DNA from: Lachnospiraceae bacterium
GTDB taxonomy: Bacteria > Bacillota > Clostridia > Lachnospirales > Lachnospiraceae
Direction: 5' to 3'
NCBI GenBank assembly: GCA_017471325.1
Contig: JAFUUX010000127.1
Coordinates: forward strand, 1 to 38,851
DNA: 38,851 nucleotides
Shown here: positions 1-8,533 of the stretch, in pieces
Position numbering within the stretch: the first letter of the stretch is position 1
Layout: every line of letters starts with the position of its first letter
Translations under genes and position numbers: made by a program
Notes under the pieces: model-generated
The model's input: the letters and a program-made list of their open reading frames with translations, nothing else
Databases searched by the model: none
What the model was told of the DNA's origin: nothing

Positions 1-1192
1 CCTGCTTTGTCTCTGCCGGGATTGCATCATAAGCCGCCTGCCATGCATCCCGCCTTGCATCCCCTTTTGCAAACCCCAGTCCAAACGCGGTATCCCCCAG
101 GCTTTCCGGAAAGATCGCCAGATCCTCTTCCCTGTTCGCAGCCAGCGTGGCCACGGCATTGTTCATCAATCCGGCGTCACTCTTTCCCCGCCGGATCGCC
201 ATCATCATATCCGGCATGGATTGAAAATAAGTAAACTCTTTTACATGCGGTACCTTGGAAGCGATCAGTTCCTCAAAAGGCGCCCCGTTCAGCATAGAGA
301 TCGTCTTTCCGTTCAGTTCATCAAAGGTCTGGTATTCTGCTCTTTTTTCCACAGCACCGGCTGCTGCCTGCTTCGGCAGATCAGATGCCAGTACCGCAAG
401 GACGATCCCGCCTGTACTGGTCGGATCTGAAAACAGCACTTCCTCCCGGCGTTCCGGTGTCACGTTCATATCCGTGGTAAAGTCGTATTTCCCTGTCTGC
501 ACGGCCGGGATCCGTGCCGAAAAATCAGCATCCCCCAACTCCAGCGCATATCCTCTGTCCCGGCAGAACCGCACTACCAGGTCGATATCATAGCCGACAT
601 TCTTTCCGTCTTTGATATAGGACCAGGGCATATCCGTCGATGTCGTGATCACGCGGATCGTGCCGTTCTCTCCGCTCAGCCCCTCCATATCTACAACCTT
701 CCGGTTCTCATCGATCCCCATCCAGATATCATCCATCTCCTGCAGGGTTCCGTCTGCACGGATCTTTGCCAGAAATGCATTGAATTCCTCACACAAGGCA
801 GCGCTCTCAGGATCGTCCTTACGGAAAGCAAAACTGTAATCCTGGTTTGTGATCCGCTCATGGATATAATCGATCTGCGGCTGCTCCGCATGGATCGTTT
901 TCAGTCCCGGCTCATCCCCCAGATAAGCATCGATCTTTCCCGCCAGCAGCGCCGCGTTACAGTCCGGATAACTGTTATAATAAAAATATTCGCTGTCCGG
1001 GAAATAGGTAAACGCCGCATTCTCCATCAGCGTCCCCGTAAGGACGCCGATCCGCTTTCCGTTATACTCCTGCCAGGCCGGCTCCGTAGGCGGTTCCTCC
1101 TCTGCAGCCATCGTTCTTTCGCAGAACAGCATGGAAAGAAGCAGTATCAGTCCCAGGAACATACAGATCATTTTTTGCATCATTTTTTTCAT
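1..1192 (-). CDS. Extracellular solute-binding protein (SBP_bac_3-like), C-terminus beyond window
   Basis: This minus-strand reading frame starts at 1192 and stays open for 397 codons to the window edge, so the C-terminus is missing. The N-terminus (MKKMMQK, a long Leu/Met-rich stretch, then TMAAEEE) is a Sec signal peptide. Residues ~45-170 resemble one half of a periplasmic-binding fold (NGKRIGVLTGT, DAYLGDEPG). A second module starts near residue 178 with IRVITTSTDMPWSYIKDG, GYDIDL and DFTTDMNVTPERREEVLFSDP, which is typical of family 3 amino-acid-type binding proteins. The start overlaps the upstream permease stop by ATGA, with a GGAG site before it, so translation is coupled. The ligand cannot be told. 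Homologues are sometimes fused to a permease domain, and the missing C-terminus could hold one. Confidence 0.8.
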   Translation of the reverse strand, partial: MKKMMQKMICMFLGLILLLSMLFCERTMAAEEEPPTEPAWQEYNGKRIGVLTGTLMENAAFTYFPDSEYFYYNSYPDCNAALLAGKIDAYLGDEPGLKTIHAEQPQIDYIHERITNQDYSFAFRKDDPESAALCEEFNAFLAKIRADGTLQEMDDIWMGIDENRKVVDMEGLSGENGTIRVITTSTDMPWSYIKDGKNVGYDIDLVVRFCRDRGYALELGDADFSARIPAVQTGKYDFTTDMNVTPERREEVLFSDPTSTGGIVLAVLASDLPKQAAAGAVEKRAEYQTFDELNGKTISMLNGAPFEELIASKVPHVKEFTYFQSMPDMMMAIRRGKSDAGLMNNAVATLAANREEDLAIFPESLGDTAFGLGFAKGDARRDAWQAAYDAIPAETKQ

Positions 1193-3222
1193 TTCAGTTC
1201 TCCTCTCTTCCCGCGAAACTGCAACAGGAACAATCCCGCAGCCAGAAGCACTGCCCCTGCCAAAAGCACAAAAAACACTGTGCTCCCGTTCATCTCACCC
1301 GCAAGTGCAGGGATACGCTTTGTAATCGGCTCCTCAAACTGCTGCAGCAGAAGTGATGTCAGGTTGTTTAAGAAATGCATCAGGATCGACAGCCAGATAC
1401 ACTGCTCTTTCCATGCCACATAACTGAACAATATCCCCAATAGACCGATCAGCACAAACTGCAGCAGGCTCATGTGGTAAAGCCCGAACAAAAGCCCCGT
1501 CACGATCACGGCTGCCGGCGCACTGTACTTATGTTCCAATGCCCCCAGCAAAAAGCCGCGGAATACCGTTTCCTCGCAAACTGCCGGAAATACCGCCACT
1601 GCCAGCACCAGCAGCCACAAGGGCACACCCTCCCAAAGCCCTACCAGCATCTGTGTATTTTCCTGCGACAGATCCGGAAAAAGCCCCATCAATCCATTCG
1701 CCAACACCTGGATCAGCAGATATCCCCCTGCCCAGCACAAAACCGCTGCGATCACGCTAAACACACGCGGCCTGCGCAGATGAAATACCTTCACGGCGTC
1801 GGTACGGATATACCAGGCATAAAAAGCCGTAACAGCAAACAACAGTCCCTGCTCCACCAGCAGGCCGCAGATCCCCAAACGGACTACCGCCAGAGAACCG
1901 GCAAACAAGATCACCAGCAGCAATACGGAAAACAGCAGGATCACATCACCGACACCGGGGATCTGTTTCGCTTTCATATCCTTTCTGGCTTCCATCAGTT
2001 TCAGGGATACCGCCGCATCTCCAAAGAGGATATTCTCTGACGAGAAAAACCTGGTCATCAGCACGATCGTCACGCCTGCGTAGGCAATATTGGAAAACAG
2101 CACCATTGCGATCAGAGACAGGTCAAAATGAAACTTAAACAGTTCAGAGATCAGCAGGGTAATGTTTACCACCGGTATCAACGCCGTGGTCTCATTGAGC
2201 CGCAGCGACGGGATCATGCCGGCCATCCCGCCCAGCATAAAAATGATCATCACGGGCGAGGTATAATTCTGCGCTTCTTTAAAACTGCGCGCAAAAATAC
2301 AGGCGGACAGACAGGCTCCGGAAGCAAACATGGCAAATACGATCACGCACAAAAGCATGATCAGAATGGCGGGAAGATAGGAAAAGACATTTAAACCTCC
2401 CGCGGAACCTGCATACTGCATGCTGCTATAGGTATAGGCTCCCAGAAGTCCCATGGAAAGCAGGTTCAAAAATGCGGCAGCCACTGCTACGGTGGATGTC
2501 GCCAGGAATTTCGCCGTGATCAGTTCCAGATTGCGCACCGGCATCGTCAGCATCGTTTCCAGCGTGCCGCGCTCTTTTTCTCCCGCTGTCGTATCTATGG
2601 CAGGATACATCGCCCCCATCAGGATGCTGGTGATCATCAGAAAGGGGATCATATAACCCAACAGGTTTCCTGCATTTTCCTCATTGGATGACAGATCCTT
2701 ATAGGCATAACCTACCGGCGAGAGGATCTGTTCGCTGTCCAATCCCTGCTCTTCCAGCAGTTCCCTGCGCATCTTATCCCGGTAATCTTTCATCATATCC
2801 TGCAGCATCCCTGCGGCTGTCTGTGAATCCGTTTCCGAGGCTAAATACGCGATCTCATAATACGGCTTGTTCTCCGAAACCGACTGGATCAGATAGGCAT
2901 CTATCTCCCCTTCCCGCAGTGCCGTTTCGGAATCGCGGTGTTCGGTATAACTGTCTACAATGATAAAATCATAATCATGCTCTTTTTCCGTTTCCAGCAG
3001 AAAGATTTCCATCTCCTGCGGTTCCGCGACCTCCTGAACGGATACACGGTAACTCTTGCTGGTAGATGCCGTCAGCATAGAGGACGCCATATACATGGAC
3101 AGCATAAAGATCAGCGGATAAAGGATCAGCGGTACTACGATCATCATCAGGATCGTTTTCTTATCGCGTAAAATATCCAGCATTTCCTTTCTGTAAAGGG
3201 CTTTCAGGATCTTGCCATTCAT
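1189..3222 (-). CDS. ABC-2 permease (NatB-like) fused to a CPBP intramembrane protease
   Basis: The 677-residue membrane protein joins two modules. Residues 1-~400 are a NatB/ABC-2 type permease: cytoplasmic start, first membrane helix (MMIVVPLILYPLIFML), a large outside loop, then a helix bundle with the TAGEKERGTLETMLTMPV signature. Residues ~440-677 are a CPBP (Abi/CAAX-like) glutamic protease with its motifs intact: EETVFR (E550, E551, R555), FGLYH (H583) and HFLNN (H616, N620). The start overlaps the NatA-like ATPase by 4 bp, so the two should form one transporter. NatAB of Bacillus exports Na+, but many relatives move other substrates, so the substrate is unknown. Keeping protease and permease in one chain suggests coupled handling of a membrane or peptide substrate; that is inference. 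Confidence 0.85.
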   Translation of the reverse strand: MNGKILKALYRKEMLDILRDKKTILMMIVVPLILYPLIFMLSMYMASSMLTASTSKSYRVSVQEVAEPQEMEIFLLETEKEHDYDFIIVDSYTEHRDSETALREGEIDAYLIQSVSENKPYYEIAYLASETDSQTAAGMLQDMMKDYRDKMRRELLEEQGLDSEQILSPVGYAYKDLSSNEENAGNLLGYMIPFLMITSILMGAMYPAIDTTAGEKERGTLETMLTMPVRNLELITAKFLATSTVAVAAAFLNLLSMGLLGAYTYSSMQYAGSAGGLNVFSYLPAILIMLLCVIVFAMFASGACLSACIFARSFKEAQNYTSPVMIIFMLGGMAGMIPSLRLNETTALIPVVNITLLISELFKFHFDLSLIAMVLFSNIAYAGVTIVLMTRFFSSENILFGDAAVSLKLMEARKDMKAKQIPGVGDVILLFSVLLLVILFAGSLAVVRLGICGLLVEQGLLFAVTAFYAWYIRTDAVKVFHLRRPRVFSVIAAVLCWAGGYLLIQVLANGLMGLFPDLSQENTQMLVGLWEGVPLWLLVLAVAVFPAVCEETVFRGFLLGALEHKYSAPAAVIVTGLLFGLYHMSLLQFVLIGLLGILFSYVAWKEQCIWLSILMHFLNNLTSLLLQQFEEPITKRIPALAGEMNGSTVFFVLLAGAVLLAAGLFLLQFRGKRGELK

Positions 3223-4040
3223 GCTTCGCCCTCCTTTGCCGTTCCCCGTCCGCTGACCAGTCCCTGTTCCGTTTGATCGATCAGCACCCGGAAGGTCTCT
3301 CTTAGATTCTCCGTACCGGTTTCGTTCATCAGTGCCTCCGGCGTGCCATCCGCTATAATGCCGCCCCGGTAGATCATCAGGATCCGGTCGCAGAGATACT
3401 GCGCCTCTTCCATATAATGCGTGGAATACAAAACCGCACGTCCCCGGTCCCGCTCGCCCCGCATGAATTCGATGATGGACTCGCTGCTTAAGATATCCAG
3501 CCCAAGGGTAGGCTCATCAAAAATATAGATCTCCGGCGCATGCACCAGACATCTGGCAATACTGGCCCGCTGCGTCTGGCCGGTGGACAGCCGCTCGATC
3601 CGATTGTCAATGAAATCCTGCAGCTTCATCACCTCTGCGATCCGCGCGATCCTCTCCTGCTGTTCCTCTGTAGAAAGCCCGTAGATCTCCGCAATGGTTT
3701 TCAGCATTTCCCGTACCGAAAGGCGTTTATACAACCTGGTATTTTCCGACAGATAACCGATATGCCGTTTGGCCTCGATCTCATCCGTCAGTATCCGGCC
3801 CTCATCATCCAGCACCGAAACCTGCCCCTGCGTCGGCTCCATCAGCCTGCCCAGCATGCGCAGAAGCGTCGTCTTTCCTGCACCGTTTGGTCCCAGCACG
3901 CCCAGGATCTCACCGCCCTTTGCCTCCAGGCACACATGGTCTACGGCATAAAACTCCTCCTGACGGCTTTTGCCTTTCCTGTTCCCATCCGCCACCATGC
4001 GGTTAAATTTTTTGCATAACTGCTCTGCACGTATCCTCAT
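3219..4040 (-). CDS. ABC transporter ATP-binding protein, NatA-like
   Basis: A 273-residue ABC ATPase with Walker A GPNGAGKT at 50-57, signature LSTGQ in RIERLSTGQTQRAS, Walker B IYIFDEPTLGLD, and an H-loop at YSTHYMEEA. Domain form and the short C-terminal tail fit the NatA/CcmA group of ABC-2 exporters. The N-terminus has an extra basic insert (RKGKSRQEE) before the first strand pair closes. It starts at the base after the trmD stop codon and its own end overlaps the permease start (ATGA), so it is translated as part of the trmD operon and should energise the fused permease/protease. Substrate unknown. Confidence 0.88.
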   Translation of the reverse strand: MRIRAEQLCKKFNRMVADGNRKGKSRQEEFYAVDHVCLEAKGGEILGVLGPNGAGKTTLLRMLGRLMEPTQGQVSVLDDEGRILTDEIEAKRHIGYLSENTRLYKRLSVREMLKTIAEIYGLSTEEQQERIARIAEVMKLQDFIDNRIERLSTGQTQRASIARCLVHAPEIYIFDEPTLGLDILSSESIIEFMRGERDRGRAVLYSTHYMEEAQYLCDRILMIYRGGIIADGTPEALMNETGTENLRETFRVLIDQTEQGLVSGRGTAKEGEA

Positions 4041-4871
4041 TTATTCTCCTGTTTGCTGTTCCGCAGACACATCGCTCCGGAGATCCGGCATAACCTCCGC
4101 GGCATCCGCACATGATTCCGCCTGCTTTTTCTTTTTCTTCCGCTTCTTCTTTTCCGGCTGCGGCGGGTGCAGTTCCATATATGCTTCGTAGAGATCCGGC
4201 CGCCGCTGCTTTGTTCTTTCCAATGACTGTTCCAGACGCCATTTTTCCACGTTTCCGTGATGTCCCGACAAAAGGATCTCCGGCACCTTCTTCCCGTGCC
4301 ATTCCTCCGGCCTGGTATATTGCGGATATTCCAGCAGACCGTCATTAAAACTTTCTGTCATCGCAGACTCATCGTTGTTCAAAACGCCGGGGATCAGGCG
4401 CGATACGGCATCCATCATCACCAGTGCCGGCAGTTCTCCGCCGGTCAGCACATAATCACCGATCGAGACATGATCCGTTACGATCTCCTCCAGCACGCGT
4501 TCATCGATACCCTCATAATGCCCGCAGAGAAATACCAGATCTTCCTCTTTGGCCAGTTCCTCCGCCATGGCCTGATCAAACACCCTGCCCTGCGGCGTAG
4601 CATACACTACCCGTATCCGCGCTCCCTCCTGCGGCGCGATCCGCTCCATCACCGCCCGGTAAGTCTGATACACCGGCTCCGCCTGGATCAGCATGCCTGC
4701 GCCGCCGCCATATGTATAGTCGTCTACCCTCTTGTGCTTATCCGCAACATGATCCCGTATCTGATAGGTTTCCAGGGAAAGGATCTGCTGCTCCATCGCC
4801 CGGTAGAGCACACCGGTATGCATGCCCTTTTCGATCAGTTCCGGAAATAGTGTCATCACATGAAAATGCAC
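4041..4871 (-). CDS. trmD: tRNA (guanine-37-N1)-methyltransferase
   Basis: TrmD is the SPOUT-family enzyme that transfers methyl from S-adenosylmethionine to N1 of G37 in tRNAs and keeps the reading frame. Family blocks are present: start MHFHVMTLFPELIE, YGGGAGMLIQAEPVY, the trefoil-knot SAM site GDYVLTGGELPALVMMDA, RLIPGVLNNDES, and YTRPEEW. The start is a GTG codon placed after the GGAGGG site inside the end of rimM, with one base between the genes. The usual length is near 240 residues. Here a tail after about residue 236 carries a run of Lys/Arg (KKKRKKKKK) and then an acidic end, an extension not needed for catalysis. Gene order rimM-trmD is standard in Firmicutes. Confidence 0.96.
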   Translation of the reverse strand: MHFHVMTLFPELIEKGMHTGVLYRAMEQQILSLETYQIRDHVADKHKRVDDYTYGGGAGMLIQAEPVYQTYRAVMERIAPQEGARIRVVYATPQGRVFDQAMAEELAKEEDLVFLCGHYEGIDERVLEEIVTDHVSIGDYVLTGGELPALVMMDAVSRLIPGVLNNDESAMTESFNDGLLEYPQYTRPEEWHGKKVPEILLSGHHGNVEKWRLEQSLERTKQRRPDLYEAYMELHPPQPEKKKRKKKKKQAESCADAAEVMPDLRSDVSAEQQTGE

Positions 4872-4872
4872 T

Positions 4873-5376
4873 TTACAGCCCCTCCATCACGGATACATCC
4901 ATACGCCCGCCTGCAATGTCTACGTTTAAAACACACTGCCTGATCGCCGGCAGCAGCAGTTCCGTACCATCCGTGCGTGCTATCTGATATACGTCATTCG
5001 CTCCCGTTTCTATCACATCGCTGATCCTGCCGATCTGCACATCGCTTTCATAGACTGCCAGACCGATCAGATCAGAGATATAATACTCATTTTCCTCCAG
5101 CGGCACCGCATCCGCACGCTCTACATATAATTCCTTTTTTCGAAGTCCCTCTGCCGCATTGCGATCCGTATATTCCGAAAAACGCAGGATAATACGGTCA
5201 TGCTGCTGCTTGAGCCCTTTTAAATGCAGCAGGTTGTACGCTTCCCCGTTTTTCAGATACACTTCCTTTACTTTTTTCAGATGCAGCACATCATCCGTTG
5301 TCGGAAATAATTTCACTTCCCCCTGCACGCCATGCGGTTCCGTGATCACGCCAATCCTGAAATATTCTTTCTCCAT
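4873..5376 (-). CDS. rimM: 16S rRNA processing / 30S maturation factor
   Basis: RimM binds ribosomal protein S19 in the 30S head and helps late maturation of the 3' domain of 16S rRNA. The 167 residues show the RimM N-terminal barrel (FRIGVITEPHGVQGEVKLFPTTD, where the family has the G-(x)n-HG-x-GE pattern) and the PRC-barrel C-terminal half (YYISDLIGLAVYESD, GANDVYQIARTDGTELLLPA). Length is normal. A GAGG site lies 8 bases before the ATG. It is one base from trmD downstream and 62 bases from the remnant of a membrane protein upstream. Confidence 0.95.
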   Translation of the reverse strand: MEKEYFRIGVITEPHGVQGEVKLFPTTDDVLHLKKVKEVYLKNGEAYNLLHLKGLKQQHDRIILRFSEYTDRNAAEGLRKKELYVERADAVPLEENEYYISDLIGLAVYESDVQIGRISDVIETGANDVYQIARTDGTELLLPAIRQCVLNVDIAGGRMDVSVMEGL

Positions 5377-5438
5377 CCGTTTAACCTCGTAAAAACATTT
5401 GCTTTGGACATTTTGCTCAAGTATATAGCACCGGCGGT

Positions 5439-5891
5439 TTATCTGCTTAAAACCCCGAAGAAATTTGCCAGCGGCTCGATCGTCGCGTTCAGATTGCCGA
5501 TCGCTGTATTGAGTTTTTCCAGATCGATCGTATCCAGCCGTGCCATCGTATCCGTAAGCCCCTCCGTCGCCTGCACCGTCAGTTCATCGATATGCTTCAC
5601 TGTCCCTGACAGGTCTGCCGCGTTCAGTTCATTGGTCAGTTATTCCAGATTTTCCAGGGAAACCATCGTACTGTTATAGATGGTCTCTACCCTGGGACCG
5701 AGATACATGGCTGCCATGATCACGATCGCAAGCACCGCCCCCATAAAGAGCATCGACAGAAAAGAACAGATAAAAGACAGCCGCTGGTACTTTAACTGTT
5801 TTTTCTCCGTGATCTCCATGTCACGGTTATGCTGCTCTATATTCTCCTGGTGCTGCCTTGTCTCGTCAGCCTGTATGCTGTCACTTTTCAT
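5439..5891 (-). pseudogene. Single-pass membrane protein with coiled tail, interrupted by an in-frame TAA
   Basis: An 83-residue frame from 5891 ends at a TAA at 5640-5642, but the same frame continues for 66 sense codons to a second TAA at 5439. The joined product would be about 150 residues: a polar, Gln/Glu-rich start (QADETRQHQENIEQ), one membrane helix (SFLSMLFMGAVLAIVIMAA), and an outside helical tail (LNAADLSGTVKHIDEL, LEKLNTAIGNLNATIEPLANFF) resembling coiled proteins of the DUF948/methyl-accepting kind. Sequence around the stop reads SLENLE-stop-LTNELNAADL, which would be restored by Gln (CAA to TAA is a single change). It could be a nonsense pseudogene, a still useful 83-residue short form, or an assembly error. 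It lies just upstream of rimM. Function not recognised. Confidence 0.7.
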
Positions 5892-5923
5892 TTTCCTGCC
5901 ATCCCTCCTGTTTTATTTTTCAC

Positions 5924-5948
5924 AAAAATAGCGCTCCGTCCGCAGCGC
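5924..5948 (-). terminator. Possible second hairpin terminator
   Basis: On the minus strand, GCGCT and AGCGC arms (5944-5948 and 5931-5935, 8-base loop) are followed by TATTTTT. The stem is short, so this is a weak candidate that may instead be part of the leader of the downstream membrane gene. Confidence 0.3.
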
Positions 5949-5965
5949 GGTTCCCCATAATGTGA

Positions 5966-5994
5966 AAAAGACAGGACAAACACGCCTGTCTTTT
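5966..5994. terminator. Bidirectional Rho-independent terminator after khpA
   Basis: Perfect 10-bp arms AAAAGACAGG (5966-5975) and CCTGTCTTTT (5985-5994) enclose a 9-base loop. Each strand has A-rich sequence before and a U-run after the stem, so it can stop transcription from either side. It closes the ylxM-ffh-rpsP-khpA unit and implies a separate promoter, or read-through, for rimM-trmD. Confidence 0.75.
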
Positions 5995-6014
5995 CGTTTT
6001 TTCATTTACACAAG

Positions 6015-6245
6015 TTACTCGATAATGTCCACATCCACAAACAGATCCTCTTTCGTGGATGCTGCCTTTACTACAGAGCGGATCGCTTTTGCAATGCGTC
6101 CCTGCTTGCCGATCACTTTTCCCATGTCGGACGGATCGACTTTCAATTTGATCGTTACACGCTTTCCATCGGTTTCTTCCGTCACAACTACTTCATCCGG
6201 TTTCTCTACAAGCGCTTTGGCGATCACTTCTACCAATTCCTTCAT
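6015..6245 (-). CDS. khpA: KH-domain RNA-binding protein KhpA (YlqC/UPF0109)
   Basis: A 76-residue single KH-domain protein. The KH core VDPSDMGKVIGKQGRIAKAIRS contains the GKQG loop that grips RNA, and the flanks (MKELVEVIAKALVEKPDEV, EDLFVDVDIIE) match the KhpA family end to end. KhpA pairs with KhpB/EloR in Firmicutes to bind many RNAs and affect cell elongation. A GGAGGGG site precedes the ATG. It follows rpsP by 39 bases, the usual arrangement, and is followed by a strong terminator. Confidence 0.95.
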   Translation of the reverse strand: MKELVEVIAKALVEKPDEVVVTEETDGKRVTIKLKVDPSDMGKVIGKQGRIAKAIRSVVKAASTKEDLFVDVDIIE

Positions 6246-6284
6246 GTAATCCCCTCCAAACTTGACCTATGTACAGAAACCCGG

Positions 6285-6530
6285 TTACTTTTCGATATTT
6301 GCGAGTTTGAAGATCTTGCCAACTGTTTCTGTCGGCAGTGCGCCATTCGCCAGCCACTTCTTTGCCTTCTCCTCATCTACCTTAAATGTAGAAGGATCCG
6401 TGTTCGGATCGTAGGTACCGATCTCATCGATCACCTTGCCGTCGCGTGCGTTGCGGGAATCTGCAACAACGATACGGTACTGCGGTTTCTTCTTCTTTCC
6501 CATTCTGGTTAATCTGATCTTTACTGCCAT
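6285..6530 (-). CDS. rpsP: 30S ribosomal protein S16
   Basis: S16 (bS16) is a small-subunit protein required for assembly of the 16S 5' domain. The 81 residues begin [20 protein letters not shown], continue [11 protein letters not shown], and include [10 protein letters not shown] and PTETVGKIF, all standard. The frame is open upstream to 6590, but the ATG at 6530 is chosen because a GGGAGG site stands 9 bases before it and MAVKIRL is the family start. It sits between ffh and khpA as in most Firmicutes. Confidence 0.97.
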   Translation of the reverse strand: MAVKIRLTRMGKKKKPQYRIVVADSRNARDGKVIDEIGTYDPNTDPSTFKVDEEKAKKWLANGALPTETVGKIFKLANIEK

Positions 6531-6614
6531 TTTTGTTTTCCTCCCTTTTTCGGAATGTTTATTTTCTGTATTTGATAACACCATCCACATTCGGTTTCGG
6601 GTGTATCTAACTGT

Positions 6615-7982
6615 TTAAAACGGAAAACGCCTGCCGCCGAATCCACCCATGCGACCACGCTTTCCCATGCCGCCCATCATGCCGGGAAGCTGCTTCATCA
6701 TCTTTTGTGACTGTTCAAACTGCTTGATGAAACGGTTTACCTCTGCGATATCCACACCGGCGCCTTTCGCAATCCTGTGCTTGCGCTGCGGATTTAACAA
6801 TTTCGGATTGGATCTCTCCTGCGGTGTCATGGACAAAACGATCGCTTCTGTGCGCTTTAACTGCTTTTCATCGATCATGCCCTCGATATCATTCATCTTG
6901 CCGCCGATCCCCGGCAGCATCGATAAGATGCTGGCCAGTCCGCCCATCTTCTGCATCTGCTTCATGGAAGTCAGGAAATCATTAAAATCAAACTTCCCTT
7001 TCTTCAGACGCCCGGCCATCTCTTTTTCTTCTTCGGCATCCATGGCCAGGTTCTGCTCGGCTTTTTCGATCAGCGTCAGCACATCCCCCATGCCCAGGAT
7101 CCTGCCGGCCATACGATCCGGATAAAACTGTTCCAGATCCGAAAGTTTCTCACCCATGCCGACATAAAGGATCGGCTTGCCTGTCACGGCTTTGACGGAA
7201 AGCGCCGCACCGCCTCTGGTATCCCCATCCATCTTGGACAGGATAATGCCTGTCACACCGATCTTTTCATCAAATTCTTTTGCCACATTTACGGCATCCT
7301 GGCCGGTCATTGCATCCACGACCAGCAGTGTCTGGTGCACCTCCACATTTTCTTTGATGCGGATCAGTTCCTGCATCATGTCTTCATCCACATGCAGTCG
7401 GCCTGCCGTATCCAGGATGATCACATTGTGCCCGTTCTTTTCGGCATAAGCAAGCGCTTCCTTTGCGATCTCTACTGGCTTATGGTTCGTTCCCATAGAG
7501 AAAACTTCCACTTCCTGCTTCTGCCCGTTGATCTGTAACTGCTCGATCGCTGCCGGCCGGTAAATATCGCAGGCCACCAGCAATGGCTTTTTCCCTTTTT
7601 GTTTCAGTTTTCCGGCAATCTTTGCCGTGGTCGTCGTCTTACCGGCACCCTGCAGACCGCACATCATGATCACTGTCTTGGCCTGCCCCGGCTGCAGTTT
7701 CAGTTCCGTGGTCTCCGAACCCATGAGGGATGTCATCTCTTCATTCACGATCTTGATGACCATCTGCCCCGGATTTAAACCGTTCATGACTTCCTCACCA
7801 ACGGCTCTTTCCTCGACGGACTTCACGAACTGCTTTACCACACGGAAATTCACATCCGCTTCCAAAAGCGCCATTTTTACTTCTTTCATGGCTACTTTTA
7901 CATCCGCTTCCGTGATCTTGCCTTTTCCGCGCAGATTTTTAAATATATCCTGTAATTTGTCGCTCAGGCTTTCAAATGCCAT
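6615..7982 (-). CDS. ffh: Signal recognition particle GTPase
   Basis: Ffh binds 4.5S/scRNA and signal sequences of nascent membrane proteins and docks them to FtsY. The 455 residues include the N domain helix bundle, G-domain motifs GLQGAGKTTTTAK (P-loop), DTAGRLHVDEDMM (G3) and SKMDGDTRGGAALS, then the Met-rich M domain (MKQMQKMGGLASILSMLPG) and a Gly/Met/Arg tail ending GGRRFPF. Length and order are canonical. It lies 126 bases after ylxM, its usual partner, and is followed by rpsP within one transcription unit. Confidence 0.97.
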   Translation of the reverse strand: MAFESLSDKLQDIFKNLRGKGKITEADVKVAMKEVKMALLEADVNFRVVKQFVKSVEERAVGEEVMNGLNPGQMVIKIVNEEMTSLMGSETTELKLQPGQAKTVIMMCGLQGAGKTTTTAKIAGKLKQKGKKPLLVACDIYRPAAIEQLQINGQKQEVEVFSMGTNHKPVEIAKEALAYAEKNGHNVIILDTAGRLHVDEDMMQELIRIKENVEVHQTLLVVDAMTGQDAVNVAKEFDEKIGVTGIILSKMDGDTRGGAALSVKAVTGKPILYVGMGEKLSDLEQFYPDRMAGRILGMGDVLTLIEKAEQNLAMDAEEEKEMAGRLKKGKFDFNDFLTSMKQMQKMGGLASILSMLPGIGGKMNDIEGMIDEKQLKRTEAIVLSMTPQERSNPKLLNPQRKHRIAKGAGVDIAEVNRFIKQFEQSQKMMKQLPGMMGGMGKRGRMGGFGGRRFPF

Positions 7983-8108
7983 ACATGCTTCCTTATCTGA
8001 TTATCTGAATATCTATATATCAAAATCTCTAAATCCGGTATCCGCTGATCTGATGCTGCTCATTTTCATGGGCTGGCCTGATCTTTGGCTTTCTGCTTCT
8101 GTCTGGTT

Positions 8109-8492
8109 TCAAAGGCTGTCTGCTGCCCCGTCTTCAAGTGTGCCGTTCATTGTTTCCAGTAACTGCATCACTTCTGCTGTCTGGGCGGTACTCAGTTGCA
8201 GGCTGCCATCCTGCTGCCTTGCGCCCGTCAGCATGGCTTTCAGCGCCGAAATCCCCCGGCTCTGCGCATGATACTGCGCCACCAGCCCCAGTTTTTCCTC
8301 GTAGTCTTTTAATATACGGTCACACCGCCGCAACAGATCATGCACACCCTGCCTTGTGATCCCGTACTGTTCTGCAACCTCGCTTAAGGACAGATCCTCA
8401 TATACTGCCGCGCTGTAGACCTCCTGCTGATGCCTTGTCAAAAGCGGCCCGTAAAAATCGAACAATATCCCCTGTTCCACGATTTTTTCCAT
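8109..8492 (-). CDS. ylxM: SRP-associated HTH protein YlxM (UPF0122)
   Basis: A 127-residue sigma-70-region-4-like helix-turn-helix protein: ILFDFYGPLLTRHQQEVY, then LSLSEVAEQYGITRQGVHDLLRR, the recognition helix. The family lies directly before ffh in Firmicutes and has been linked to the SRP pathway. The N-terminus aligns with the family start, so the ATG at 8492 is well supported although no ribosome binding site precedes it. The -10 box ends only 10 bases upstream, so the message probably begins within a few bases of the ATG (see promoter). Residues after ~80 (QSRGISALKAMLTGA onward) are a variable helical tail. Confidence 0.92.
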   Translation of the reverse strand: MEKIVEQGILFDFYGPLLTRHQQEVYSAAVYEDLSLSEVAEQYGITRQGVHDLLRRCDRILKDYEEKLGLVAQYHAQSRGISALKAMLTGARQQDGSLQLSTAQTAEVMQLLETMNGTLEDGAADSL

Positions 8493-8502
8493 AACAAAAG
8501 GT

Positions 8503-8530
8503 ATTATAGCAAAATATCAGGCAGTGTCAA
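8503..8530 (-). promoter_or_regulatory. SigA promoter of ylxM-ffh-rpsP-khpA
   Basis: On the minus strand, -35 TTGACA (8525-8530) and -10 TATAAT (8503-8508) are both perfect consensus with a 16-base spacer, and TGC before the -10 makes it an extended -10. Expected transcription start is near 8495-8497, only about 3-5 bases before the ylxM ATG. Confidence 0.88.
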
Positions 8531-8533
8531 GTA

